Notes: generated by a model not told the origin, from the letters alone. A stretch of 64,000 nucleotides of DNA from Clarkia xantiana subsp. parviflora (GCA_036873135.1 JAPTYO010000018.1:12391503-12455502); one strand, 5' to 3'; positions 11,551 to 22,389 are shown, counted from the first letter of the stretch. Program-made: numbers and translations.

Positions 11551-12361
11551 TAGCGGAATAATTTATTTCATACTTGGCAAACGCCTTGCTTACATAATAG
11601 ATAGGCACTTGGTTGCCCTTGACAATTTTAATCAAAACAGAACTAACAGCCACATCAGAAACAGCCAAATAGAGATAAAGCGGCTCGCCTGGAACTGGTT
11701 TCGCCAACGGCGGAAGGGTACGGAGGTGCTTCTTGAGTGCCTGGAACGCCTCCTCGCACTTGTCGGTCCATTCGAACTTCTTGTGGGCCCTCAGCACATC
11801 AAAAAATGGCATGGCTCGGTCACTCCCTTTGGATAGGAAGCGATTCATCGCGGCCAACCGGCCATTCAGCACTTGAACCTCCCGATGAGTCTTCGGGGAC
11901 TGCATCTCCTCGATTGCTCGCAGATTCTCAGGGTTTACCTCGATTCCTCTCTGGCTCACCATGAACCCTAAGAACTTCCCCGAGTTCACCCCGAAAGCAC
12001 ATTTGTCGGGGTTCAGCCGAACCTGATGGAACTTCATCCGCTCAAACGCCGCCGCCATGTTCTGGACATGATCTCCTGCCTGTCGGGACTTCACCAGCAT
12101 GTCATCCACATATGCCTCCATGGTTTTCCACAGCATGTCTCCAAACAACTTGTTCACCATCCGCTGGTAAGTTGCTCCGGCATTGATCAATCCGAAGGGC
12201 ATCACGTCGTAGTGGTAGACGTCGCTGTCTGCATAAAAAGCCGTATGGGGGGCATCCTCCTTCGCCATCTTGATCTGGTTGTATCCGGAATAGGCATCCA
12301 TGAAGCTCAGCAGTTCATGTCCCGATGTGGCATCCACCAGCTGGTCAATCCTCGGAAGCGG
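11486..12361 (-). pseudogene. Tat/gypsy reverse transcriptase core and gypsy RNase H
   Basis: Continues directly from the upstream frame after a single stop codon at 12362-12364. RT motifs: catalytic Asp in FMDAYSGYNQI, MPFGLINAGATYQ, and the intact YVDD box in EAYVDDMLVKS. The connection FEWTDKCEEAFQALK follows, then a weak RNase H (YLAVSDVAVSSVLIK) in which the usual active-site residues are not all clear. It ends by frameshift near 11530. Confidence 0.88.
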
Positions 12362-14449
12362 TTAGCAATCCTTTGGGCAGGCCTTGTTTAAGTCGCGGAA
12401 ATCGACACACATCCGCCACTTCCCGTTACTCTTTCGCACCAGGACTGGATTAGCAACCCAAGTCTGGAATCGTAGCTCCTTGATGAATCCAGCGTCAAGC
12501 ATTCTGCCCACCTCTTGCTGGATCGCGATCCTCTTGTCCGCGCCCATCGGACGCCTTCTCTGCGCGATAGGCTTTATCGCGGGGTCTATCTTCAGCTCGT
12601 GCACTATCACGTCGGGGCTGATACCTGGCATATCACTCGGGGACCAGGCAAACAGCTCCTTAAACTCCTTCAGGAGCTCGATCAACTCTCGGGCTCTTTG
12701 CTCCGACAAAGCAGACCCGATCTTCACCTTCCTCTGAGGCCCATCAATCTCAACCTCCTTCAGATCCTCCATGGGGGCGGGACGTCCATACTCTTCTCGA
12801 GGATCGGCATCAGTCTGAAGGACAGTTATGGCCTCCCTCCTTCTCCTTCGGGTAGCGTTAACATAACATTTTCGTGATGCCACTTGGTCACCCTTGACCT
12901 CTCCGACTCCGTTGTCAGTCGGGAACTTCATCTTCTGGTGGACCGTCGAGGCGACTGCCGTGAGAGGGTTGATAGTAGTCCTCCCGATAATAGCGTTGTA
13001 TGCCCCCGCAGACTCCACTACGACGAAATCTACGTTTCGCTTCTCCATCTTCCAACCACGACCAAACTCCACCGGTAGGGTGATCATTCCCAGCGGGTAA
13101 GAAGTGGAACCAGAGAATCCCACCATCGGGAAGTCCACCTGTGTGAGGTCTTTTTTCGTCTTTCCCATGGCTTCCAGAGCGTCCATGAAAAGAATGTCGG
13201 AGGAACTCCCTCCGTCTATTAGGATCCGCTTCATCTCGAATCCGTCTACATCCAGGGTCACGACCAAGGCGTCGTCATGAGGGCTCTCCACGCCTACTAG
13301 ATCCTCCGCCGAGAAAGAAATCACCATCTCCTCCTTCAGAGTCCACGACCGGGACCTTTTGCCTAACACCACCGCGGCAGATATGCGGGAAGCGTAGTTC
13401 TCCCGTGAAGCAGAGGTATCACCTCCCGCCGCCATTCCTCCATGGATGACGTTGATAGTTCCCCGCCTCTCCTTGCGGACACCCGAACCTGAGGCTTCTT
13501 GCTCAACCTTCTTCTTCTTCGGAGATCGATCACGGGACTTGGAGCGGGACCGTGACCGACTTTTGGAGCGGGATCGGCACCTTCCCCTTCCGACGAACTC
13601 TTTTAACTTCCCCTTTTGGATCAGCTTCTCAATTTCCTTCTTCAGCTCCCGACAGTTTTCAGTGTCGTGACCATTGGCTCGATGGTAGCGACAGTAGCGG
13701 TCAGGGCGGCCTCCTAGGAATTCACCTTCTTTTCTTGGAGGGTATCGGGCGAGACCCTGTCGGTCCTTCACAGCTAACACAGAAGTCATCGAGCTATTGA
13801 TGGGAACGGCCCGACCTTCTCGATTGTCCTTCCTCGGGGGACGCTTGTCTTCTCTTTTCTCGGGGCGACCACGGTTTCTATTCCCCTCCGACTTGTCGCT
13901 CCCTTTGCGATCATCCGACAGCTTGGACGATGGCTTTCCTCTTCCCGACCTCGGGGGATCGAGCTCTCCGGCAGCAATTTTCGACTCCTGGACGTCGATT
14001 TGCTGTTTCACCCTCGCTTGCAAGGCCTCCATACTCCACACAGCCTTCGCGGCTACACTATGCGTCAGGTCGGAACCGTACGGAGCGCTCAAGTTCCGCA
14101 GGAAAGTACGGATGGTCTCTCCCTCCGATATCTCTTCATCGATCTCCACGGCACTGGCGGTGAATCGTTGGTAGTAATATGCCAACGATTCGTCGGGCCT
14201 TTGCACCACCTGGGTCAGGGATCTTACACTCTTCAGAAGGCGCCTCCGACCTTGATATTGCTTGATAAACCGATCGTGCATGTCCGCCCAGCACGTAATG
14301 CATCCTGGCGGGAGGCTGAAAAACCAAGTCATGGCCTTTTTCTCCCAGAGTAATCGGGAACAACGAACACACGAGGTCGTCGTTCGAGGTCCTTCCCATG
14401 CAAGCCTGGACATGTCTCTGAACATGGCGAACCGGGTCTCCTTCACCAT
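12362..14449 (-). pseudogene. Tat/gypsy gag, protease and RT N-terminus
   Basis: The authentic frame begins near residue 35 (about 14345), after a one-base slip in the A-run following LGEK. Residues 40-150 are the capsid-like gag domain (FFSLPPGCITCWADMHDRF, QRPDESLAYYYQRF). Residues 252-266 hold a zinc-knuckle-like CRYHRANGHDTENC. Residues 289-312 are an Arg/Ser tract, SRSKSRSRSRSKSRDRS. Protease follows, with active site ILIDGGSSSDI at 409-419. RT begins near 615 with NPVLVRKSNGKWRM and FRDLNKACPKD. The frame stops at 12362-12364 where family members normally carry Tyr. Confidence 0.9.
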
Positions 14450-14695
14450 CGTACTCCTCGATGGTCGGGATGCCTAGCCCTGGTGGGGCGACCGTATCCA
14501 ACAGCCGCGGAATGAAAGGATGGCTGGATCGATCCCTCAACTCCGATGTCATCTGCTTCTGGTCACCCATGCAGATGTTGACGATCTTCACCACCTGATC
14601 GGGGGTGATGGGACCATTCAGGGGAATGGTCCTGTTTTGCACCGGTCCTGGGCCGTCGACCACGAATTTCTCCAGGTGCGTTGGTTCTTTACTCT
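14136..14695 (-). pseudogene. Tat/gypsy gag N-terminal part
   Basis: The true coding part runs from about 14695 to 14345 and includes IPTIEEYDGEGDPV and SNDDLVCSLFP, typical of plant gypsy gag. No ATG precedes it. The open frame runs straight into LTR sequence at 14696, because the primer site, leader and gag start have been deleted. Below 14345 this frame is out of register with the gag continuation. Confidence 0.8.
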
Positions 14696-15212
14696 TTTAT
14701 ATAGGAGGAGGAGTTGCCCAGTTACCTGTGACCAAGCTTGGCCGTTGTGCCCATGATTCCGTGTATCTCGCCACGATTCCGTATATCTCGGTTGGGATTC
14801 CATATATCTCGCCCCACGCTCCGCGTATCTCGGGGGAGTTATCTTTATCTCTAATCGTCTCCCACTACTTTATCTAGTAGGCGGGTTTCTCGGTCTTATC
14901 CTCTGATCCCAAGTCCCGACTCCTGTCGGAGACTCCAGAGTTGTCTCATTCTAGATCACCACCCAGGACCTTCGGTCTCTGCGGGACAGGTCCGGCCTCT
15001 GCGGGGCCTTATTATCGGGGCCTTTACTAAGGCATATCGGAGCCTACTCAGAGGCTTCTCATCGGGAGCATTCAGCTCATACACCGGGACCGCTGAAGTC
15101 GGGACCCTTCATGCTGGGCCTCTGGGCCTTCCAGGCTTTTCACGAGGCCCACTGGACCTATTCGCCGTCCATTGGCTATTAACGGGGCTAACGATCACAT
15201 CGGAACCCATCA
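14696..15212 (-). repeat. 5' LTR of Tat/gypsy element, truncated (517 bp)
   Basis: Aligns gap-free with 4609-5125. The 202 bp that would follow in transcription direction (counterpart of 4407-4608) are missing, so R-U5 is gone while U3 and the TATA box (14698-14703) remain. Confidence 0.9.
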
Positions 15213-15217
15213 ATGGC
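15213..15217. repeat. Target-site duplication of the Tat/gypsy element (right)
   Basis: atggc immediately after the LTR end, matching 4402-4406. Confidence 0.95.
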
Positions 15218-16647
15218 GACGTGTCTTATCAATTTCATTGGAACACAGTTTACATACATGTGAGTTATCTTCTTCATCTCATAGGGAACACCCAATAGAT
15301 TGACTCTAACATTATGTTCTTGAACTGCGCTTCTTGTAGTGTGTATCACTTTATTTGAATGCCTAGCCCGACTTACCGTTCAAGGCGTATGTAAGGAAAA
15401 TCGTTTAACCGACTTCATCCTTCTTTCGTTTGCAAACTTATCTCAGGGATTTCATCCCATTTCCGAACTGAGCATTTTGGGTTTTCACCCTATGCGTCAG
15501 TTGATACTTTTACAAGGTCGTGGTAGCTTATGAAGCATACTTCTTTCCGATGTAAATGTTATCAGTAAGTTATTTTTGAAGGAATGCAAACGAAAATTCA
15601 GCATTTCATCATTTAAACACTTCATTATTAAAATTGTATTTTGAAACGATGTCATCCGTCTTTCGAGGTCCACTTACGCGTATCGCTGTTCACCGAAGTT
15701 TTAACCTTAGGATGAATCGTTTCATTTCTAAATTTAATTTAATTTATTTCAATCGGTTTTGCATATGATTATTATTACTAATTATTTAATTATTAATGGA
15801 ATACTAATAACAAAGTAAGATTTATAATCGGTTCATTCTTAGAACTACGCAATCAATTGATTTTAATGGCATTATGATTTTACTCAAAGAGTTGGATGTA
15901 GGAGAAAATGTATGGAGTTGTTTGATTCGGCTTTTTTCAATAGCCCTATTGCTTCGGTTTACTTAAATTTCGGATCGATCTCGTTTATAGCCGAGTCGAT
16001 TAATCTTGATAAGCAGAACTTATTTCGAATCGAACGGTTACTACTTTATTCAATGAATCCGAAACAATAGTAACCAGAATTCAAACAAAAATGAACAATA
16101 GGAAAACCAACATAAACAATACTGGGGTCTCAGATCTCAAACTTGAAGCAATCACGAAGAAGAGTGATGGACAGGTCGTCATAACCGAGTTGTACCGTGA
16201 AGGTACTGATATCATGGTGGTTATCACACAGGATCATTGTTTAGACCTTTTATTGTCGAGGGTTGCCAAGCATTTCAGCATTCCAATGAATCTGTCATCG
16301 AATGCCTAGGGTTCTTTCAAAAAGTCTCTGTCTTTATCATTTGCTTTCAATAGATGTATTGTCGTCTTAATCGATGATCAGACATGTGAGCCCATTTTCG
16401 TCAACAAATAATAAAAGAGGAAACATCCTCATTACTTTCCGAGCCCTTGTCCATACGTCTAACACGTCAGGAGATCATGAAAGGCTATTACACCGTAATC
16501 ACTGCATAGAATTCTGTAGTATTCTGCCATTAAGGCTCGTGCTTCAGCGGCCTTACCCTTACCGAAGCGAAGATATATGACACAAAAAAGATGCAATGCG
16601 CTGAGTTGTATAAATTCTTTTTCTACCTCAGTTGCGAGATAATTAAT
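15213..16647 (-). repeat. Right copy of internal duplication, part 2
   Basis: Matches 131-1566 at about 98.5%. The part from 15213 to 16233 is the family-1 spacer between the gag-like ORF and the integrase-RT linker. No protease, HHCC or DD35E motif is visible on the minus strand. Confidence 0.85.
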
Positions 16648-16856
16648 TCTCGTGCATTACGATCCTTCCTCAACCTTTTATTTTTGTTGCTCTCATGTCG
16701 GTTTCCAAATTCGTCTAGGCTTATCCTTTTCCCTTTCGGATTGACTTAATCGTCAAGATCCGCAGCGATCAGGAGCTCCATATCATTATCTCTGCATGCA
16801 TCATAGTCCATGCCATCCAGGTTGCGAGGTTCATAGAACTGTATCGGTTCAACCAT
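16234..16856 (-). pseudogene. Family-1 gag-like ORF, about 207 codons (broken)
   Basis: Start ATG at 16856, just after the leader; end TGA at 16234-16236. The span is 623 bp, exactly the span of the ORF in copy A (37974-38596). The N-terminus VEPIQFYEPRNLDGMDYD resembles the start of copia gag (compare the N-terminus in copy C, NETNYDSW). Further on come RKDRNAREL, YLRFGKGKA, EARALMAEYY, DVWTRARKVMRMFP, KTTIHLL, DKEGDFLKEP and ATPNNKRSKQ, mostly shared with copy A. A stop follows LDD, and frameshifts occur after SQL, near 16430, and near 16370. The C-terminal two thirds are not recognised. It could be a divergent gag. Confidence 0.55.
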
Positions 16857-17814
16857 GAAAACTAACATATTGATAATCACGCAAAATCAGGGAGACAATA
16901 AGCTTTTGAGAAAGAGTTGAATACATCTAATATCTATTAAGATGGAATCCGACAAATAATGATTCCTCACTCATCTAAACCAACCGACCACCAGTAAACC
17001 AATGGAAGATGGCTGTGAAAGAGTTCACATTATTGTCGTCTTCTATCCAATAGATCAGTCTTTTAAAACAGTTTTAATCACAAATTACCGGAACGGGAAT
17101 TTTAAAACAACCATACCCGATCTTGGCCTTCCCAAGGCCATTTTTATTTTGGAAAAATATTCTGATGAATTCACTCATGCATATATAATTCTACTATCCA
17201 CGTAAATTATCACACGCCAGTAACATTCATCATACAAACCACACTCATGCTTACGCGTCATGCGTCTAAGTATCAAATGCTTGCATATATAATTCTACTT
17301 CCAAGTAAATTATCAAATGCGGCTACATCCTCAACATTCTAGCATAGGTGTCAAACATGCAACATTCACATCCATCATACACATTTGGCGACTGGTTTTC
17401 GATTTAATTTTTTTTTAAACATTAGGGGCTGATTTGCAATTCATGCTTATAATCAATTACGCAACATTCTAGACATGAATCCTAGGCATTTCAATTTATC
17501 ATAGCATGTCTATCCTAGTGCGCATTCCATATATTTAACTAGGGCTCCGCCCTTAACATGCAATATCCAGCTAGCTTGACTTAGTCAAGACATCAGTTCT
17601 AATCATGCATAAATATATATTGAATAATAAACAATCGCAATTCAGCCCACTAATTAATCCAGTCACAAAATAATGTATCTCCGAGATCCATCCCCATTAT
17701 CGAAACAAGGCATTAAGGTTATCAACCCTTGAGCGCTGTGTAGGCCATTTTAAGGTTCAAAACATTTGGATTTTAAAACTTGACCTTCCTATTTTAATTG
17801 ACTTGAATTTGGTT

Positions 17815-18060
17815 TTGAAAATTCAGTTCGGTTCAGTCAATTTCGGTCCAGTTTGGTTCGCTTCGGTCGAGAAAATCCGGTTAGGATCGGTCAGGTTTTA
17901 ATTTCAAATTCTGGTTCGGTCCGAAGCGGTCCAATAAAATAGGGTTCGGTTCATCACAAAAAACCGGTTTGGTTAGATCCATTTATTTACCCCGGTCCGA
18001 ACCGAGCCAATTAGGTCGAACCGATTGGGAAAACCTGGTTTGGTTCAATTCGTCCCGGTT
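17815..18060 (-). repeat. GGTTCGGTCC-type short repeats
   Basis: Many degenerate copies of ggttcggt/ccggtt words, some forming inverted pairs such as ggttcggtccgaa. Equivalent tracts are at 21495-21890 (plus), 39545-39930 and 57300-57560. Confidence 0.7.
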
Positions 18061-18199
18061 TGACATACTGGACCGGCCCAATAATTAAAAAAACATAAAG
18101 GTTGGGCCGAAATGTTTATTTGTGGCCCAAGTAGGGTTTTGAAATCCATTAAAAATATGTAACTTAGCCACCAAGTAACATTAACTATATAAAATAATT

Positions 18200-18320
18200 T
18201 GCAATATATATATATATATATAATTTTGGACAATTTATAATATATATATATATATTGCCAAGATTCTATCTTTAAGATTAAATCAATCAACAATATATAT
18301 ATATATATATATATAAAATT
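18200..18320. repeat. TA dinucleotide tracts
   Basis: Three (TA)n runs of about 16-26 bases separated by conserved spacers such as aagattctatct. They recur at the same place in the other family copies. Confidence 0.85.
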
Positions 18321-18912
18321 TGGTTTTATCATATAAATATATATTTTATTTATTGTCAATATTTTAAATAGGGTAACAAATATACTGACAATATATTTTC
18401 TCAATATTTTAGGTAACTAAATCTATCAATAATATCTTTTTTAACCCTATTAAATATTTAGATATATTGATATATATATATTTCTATATATTAGTGTGAA
18501 TCTATCCTAATTTTTTCAATTATAGATTTAATGTTACCCAGAATAAAAATTAAATTATGATAAACTATACTAATATATTTCGGCCCAAATTTTGAAACTT
18601 GGTACCTAAGAAATTAAAAATTTTACATTGTAATTTAGCTTAGGGTTCGACCAAAAACACCATATTGGAAACAAGTTGTCAAATTTTAAGATCAAATTTT
18701 AATAAGATCTACAATCAAATGTTCGATTTTGATAAATATCACCCTTTTCTTGAAGATCATGAACATCAAATTTCGAAAGAACATCATGAAAATTTCAGAC
18801 TTATATTAACTCAAAATTCGAATATTTTAAATCTTTTTCTTTTAAAATTTTCGGTCAAGTCTTAAAAATTTCAAGAACACTAATTTACCAAAATCATGAA
18901 CTTCTAAAACAG

Positions 18913-18924
18913 GCTCTGATACAA
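18913..18924 (-). other. Primer-binding site of copia copy 1
   Basis: gctctgatacaa on the plus strand, one mismatch from gctctgatacca, the complement of the initiator-Met primer site TGGTATCAGAGC. One base separates it from the LTR. Confidence 0.8.
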
Positions 18925-18925
18925 C

Positions 18926-19529
18926 TATTAGATTTCAAGGAGTAATCACTACGGATACTAAAACCATGGTACATGCTAGTAATCGAAATTACGCAGCGGC
19001 GGATTTGCACATACCTCAATAGTAGTCCGTAGTCTCAAGATCCTTGCAGAGGCGATTTCACGATCCTCCGGTCGACACCCGTAGAGGTTCTTGTGAAGGA
19101 AGCCGTACGCGGTATATTCTCCACAGCAAAGCCTCAGTTCGATTCTTGGCAAGAGGACGGATCTCCGGAGTGTTTGCTCGAAGGCAAATTGGCACACCCT
19201 TTGGTGTAGAGTGGTTCAGCCAAATGTGGTGATGTTATGGGGGAAGGGTTTTCTCTCAAATCACCACTTAAAGGGAATTATGATTAACCCTAATAAAACC
19301 CCTAACACCCCATATATATAGGAGGAGTAAGGTGCACAAAAGTCCACTTTAATTACCTATGAAATTCAGCCGGCCATACATGTATTAGGAAGGCCCAATT
19401 TTGGGCCTCTCATGTCAATTGGGATTTGAGTCTGGCCCAATGTCCTAATGTGACATTTACCCAGTTAACTTAGGTAACATAGACACATAATGGGCTTCCA
19501 TTTACGGCGCCCAACACCATATGCTTACA
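18926..19529 (-). repeat. 5' LTR of copia copy 1 (604 bp)
   Basis: Plus-strand ends are TATTAGAT (an expected TG changed to TA) at 18926 and ATATGCTTACA at 19529. It aligns over its length with LTRs at 20090-20686 (inverted), 40775-41376 and 44933-45533. It contains a TATA-like CCTATATATATGG (minus) near 19310-19322. Confidence 0.88.
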
Positions 19530-20089
19530 ACTCCTTTGTCATTGTTTGTTTAAACTCACTAAACAACTTTGTGCTATTATCTGCTGTAAATCAAATCATC
19601 TACACACACAGACTATCATAAACTCATCACTCTTTCCTATCTTAACAAACATTGTGTGTTCGTATGGGCATTTGAGGAATCCTTTTTGCAGAAAGAAAGT
19701 ATCAATTCGATGATATACCAAACTTTTGGTTGCTTTAGCCCATGTGTCTTTTTCAATCTATAAACCTTATTCTCTTGACCCTTAACCACAAAACCTGGTG
19801 ACTGACTTACCTAAACAATCCCTCAGGCCTCAAGCGATCCATAAAGAAAAGCTGACTCTACATCTAATCGATACAAAAACCAACTATTCTGAGTTGCTAA
19901 AGAAATTACTGATCTAATATTTCAAACTAGCTAAAGGAGCAAAAATTTCTGTATAATCTATCCCATAGGATTGCTTATAACCCTTATCATCTAGTCTTGC
20001 CTATATATAGCAACCTCGCCATTTTCATTGAGTTTAGTTTTATAAACCCACTTAATTCCTATAGATTTAAAACACTTAGGCAGACTAAC
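19530..20089 (-). pseudogene. Decayed copia RT fragment of a different family
   Basis: On the minus strand it gives KCFKSIGIKWVYKTKLNENG, then after frameshifts YRLDVESAFLYGSLE, SPGFVVKGQENKVYRLKK and HGLKQPKVWY. These are the RT motifs around the first catalytic Asp and the fingers/palm of plant copia RT. There are many stops and slips. It is not family-1 RT. It is old host sequence trapped between copia copy 1 and copy C. Confidence 0.75.
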
Positions 20090-20686
20090 TGTAAGCATAT
20101 GGACAATGGGCCACCGTAATTGGGAGCCCATGAATTAATGTCATGTACCTAAGAAATTAGGTAATTTCATATTAGAGATTTGGGCTAGGCCTAAAATCCC
20201 AATTGACATGGGAGACCCAAAATTGTGCCTCCTTAATAGCATGGCCGACCGAATTATCTAGGAGGGGTAAAGTGGACTTTTGTCAACTTTACTCCTCTTA
20301 TAAATAGGGAGTCCTAGGAGGGTTTAAGAATGCTAATTCTATCTTCCTAAGTGGTGAGATTAAAATAAAAACCTCCTCCCAAATCACCTAAGTTTTGGCC
20401 GAACCACACAGGATCAAGGAGGTGCCAAATTGTGACAAGAAATTTACTCCAGGAGATCCATCCCGCGAAGAATCGACTGAGGTTTTGTTGTGAGACATAA
20501 TCCACGTAAGGCTTCTCTAAAAGGAACGAACCTCTACAAGGAATCGTTCGGCGGATCGAGAACTCCCCTTAACGGTCTTGATCTACATGAAAATTATAGG
20601 TATGTGCACCTTATTCCGCTGCGTATTAGTTACCTGACACGTATTTAGGGTTTTGTTTTCGTAGTATTAATCCCCTAAATCCTACA
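20090..20686 (+). repeat. 5' LTR of copia copy C (597 bp)
   Basis: TGTAAGCATATGG start and CCTACA end, followed after one base by a primer site. The left flank ctaac (20085-20089) would be the target duplication, but the right partner is lost. Confidence 0.88.
20299..20306 (+). promoter_or_regulatory. TATA box in copy C LTR
   Basis: TATAAATA inside the conserved block ctcctcttataaataggga, about 210 bp into the LTR. The same block occurs in the other family-1 LTRs. Confidence 0.6.
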
Positions 20687-20687
20687 G

Positions 20688-20700
20688 TGGTATCATAGCC
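20688..20700 (+). other. Primer-binding site of copy C
   Basis: tggtatcatagcc, one mismatch to the initiator-Met site tggtatcagagcc. Confidence 0.8.
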
Positions 20701-21239
20701 TTATTAGGGAGTTCGTAATTTTGATAAAATTGATGTACTTGGATTTTCTTATGGTGGCCGAAAATTTTAAATATAGTTTAATGTTTTAAATTTTCTATTT
20801 TTTGGTAAATCGTACTGGCCGTGATTTTTCATGATGTTCATAGTAAAGTTTGATGTTCATGATCTTCAAGAAAAACAACACTTTTATCAAAACTAAACTT
20901 TGGATTCTTGATCTTTGCAAGATTTGATATTGAAATGTGACCACAAACCCTAAACCTAGGTTTCGGCCGAGCCATACTTGTTCAAGGTGAAAATTTTAAT
21001 TTCTTAGTCAACAAGTAACCTATTAGTGGCGAAAATTTTCAGAAATTTTACAATAGTTTAGGCCTGAATTTCTAACTTAGATGGATTAAGTCAAAATTAG
21101 GGTTAGGTTCACAAGATAATTGTGGATAGTATCTATCAATATATCTAGCACAATATTAGGAAACTAGATATTATTGATAATATAGTTGCCTAAAAGATTG
21201 AGAAAACATATATATTATTGATGAAAATATATCACCTAA

Positions 21240-21364
21240 TATTTAATATTGACAATAGTATATATATATTTGCCAAATATATATATATGTATATATATTG
21301 TTGATTGATTATATATCTCTAAATATAGATTCTTGACAATAACTATGTATATATGTTTGTGCCG

Positions 21365-21414
<50 letters not shown>

Positions 21415-21420
21415 CTGTGT
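21240..21420. repeat. TA and TG dinucleotide tracts
   Basis: Several (TA)n runs, the longest around 21369-21400, followed by tgtgtgtgtgtgtg. Homologous by position to 18200-18320 in the opposite orientation. Confidence 0.8.
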
Positions 21421-21494
21421 GTAGAAAATTGGAAATTTGTTTATAATTAATTATTTGGTGGCCAAGTTAAGTTTTTAGTGGACTTTAAAACGCT

Positions 21495-21890
21495 AATTGG
21501 CCCACAAGTATCAATTTCGGCCGAACCTATTGGGTAACGGGCCGGTCCAATTAGGCAAAATCGGGTCGGGTCAACTGACCCGGGAGACCAAGGGAACCCG
21601 AACCGGGTTAACCGAATCGGTTCGGGTTCTACGGGTCCAAACCGGAGCGGGTCAAACGCTGGGTTTTCTCAATCGGTCCGACCCATCCGGTTCGGGTCGG
21701 ACTGGGGAAACTAATATGGGTCGAATCGACACGGTTTGAGTGAAACACCTAAATCCTATTTAAACCGAACCGGTCTGGCTGAACCGTTTTTCAAACCGAA
21801 CCGGATCGGTCTGACATAACTGGATTAATTAAACCAGACCGAGCGAACCGAATTAATTAAATAAAATAGGACGGTCAAACTTTTAAATCA
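21495..21890 (+). repeat. GGTTCGG/CCGAACC short repeats
   Basis: Degenerate aaccggttcgggtc-type words, with both orientations mixed, in the copy C leader. Confidence 0.65.
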
Positions 21891-22389
21891 AATTTTTTTT
21901 CGAACTTTAAATAACCTACAAAGTACTTAAAGGTTTAATATTTCATCGTTTTAATTAAACCTGATGCCTAGTTTCGTTTATGGGGATTGGTCTCGGAAAT
22001 GCATGATTTTTGGAGTGAGTCATTTAGTGGGTTGAATTGCAATTGCTATTTAATTAACATTATTGCATGATTAGAACTATCGTCTTGACTATGTCAAGCT
22101 AGCTGGATTATGCATGTTGTGGGCGGATCCCTGGTTTTCAATTAATGAGTTGCGCACTAGGATAGTCATGTTGTGATGGTTGCAATTGCCTAGTATTCAT
22201 GTATAGAAGTACGCGTGCTTGGTTTATAGCATGAATTGCAAGTCAGCCTCAAATGTTTTAAAAGTGGAAATCAGTCGCCAAATATGCATGTTTGAATGGT
22301 GTGATCATGCATGATGCGTTTGCCTGAATGTTAAGGATGGATTGCCATGTGATAATTTACTTAAGCAGTAGAATTATATATGCGAAACA

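Larger units (their letters stand above)
4407..15212 (-). mobile_element. Ty3/gypsy element, Tat-type, minus strand
   Basis: A 10.8-kb element bounded by TG...CA ends and a perfect 5-bp duplication. On the minus strand, from the right: truncated 5' LTR (14696-15212), gag, protease, RT, RNase H, a second archaeal-type RNase H and integrase without chromodomain, ending at 9477. Then come two tandem arrays, an antisense intron-bearing gene (5845-8598, plus strand), a polypurine tract and the 3' LTR (4407-5125). The extra RNase H and antisense gene fit the Tat lineage. LTRs differ at about 3 of 517 aligned positions, so the insertion is recent. At least two frameshifts and one stop in pol, a frameshift in gag, and loss of the primer site make it non-functional. 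Confidence 0.9.
16857..18912 (-). other. Leader of copia copy 1
   Basis: About 2 kb between primer site and gag-like start, with no gene. It holds a GGTTCGG-rich tract (17815-18060), TA repeats (18200-18320) and A/T-rich sequence. The same order is seen in copies A, C and D, so the long leader is a family property. Confidence 0.65.
1..19529 (-). mobile_element. Ty1/copia element, family 1, copy 1 (3' end outside window)
   Basis: Minus-strand copia retrotransposon. Its 5' LTR is at 18926-19529, next to an initiator-Met type primer site at 18913-18924. From there leftward come a leader of about 2 kb, a gag-like ORF (16234-16856), a spacer without recognisable integrase, an integrase-RT linker and RT/RNase H remains (2165-3480). 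The element is split by the gypsy insertion 4407-15212. It carries an internal tandem duplication, so that spacer sequence appears twice (1-1566 and 4272-4406 plus 15213-16647). The 3' LTR is not in the window. The same family occurs at 20090-44932, 33229-41376 and 44933-58686. All coding parts are broken. Confidence 0.85.

Noticed and set aside
12362..12364. Single stop between gag-protease and RT of the Tat element as a programmed readthrough site
   Set aside because: The stop is inside the RT fingers at a position normally Tyr (after LNKACPKD), not at the gag-pol border, and further frameshifts follow. It is a plain inactivating change.
18045..18404. Minus-strand ORF with many Tyr-Ile repeats
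   Set aside because: Translation of TA dinucleotide tracts.
21497..21739. 80-codon plus-strand ORF rich in Arg and Gly
   Set aside because: It is produced by GGTTCGG-type repeats in the copy C leader and has no counterpart frame in other copies.
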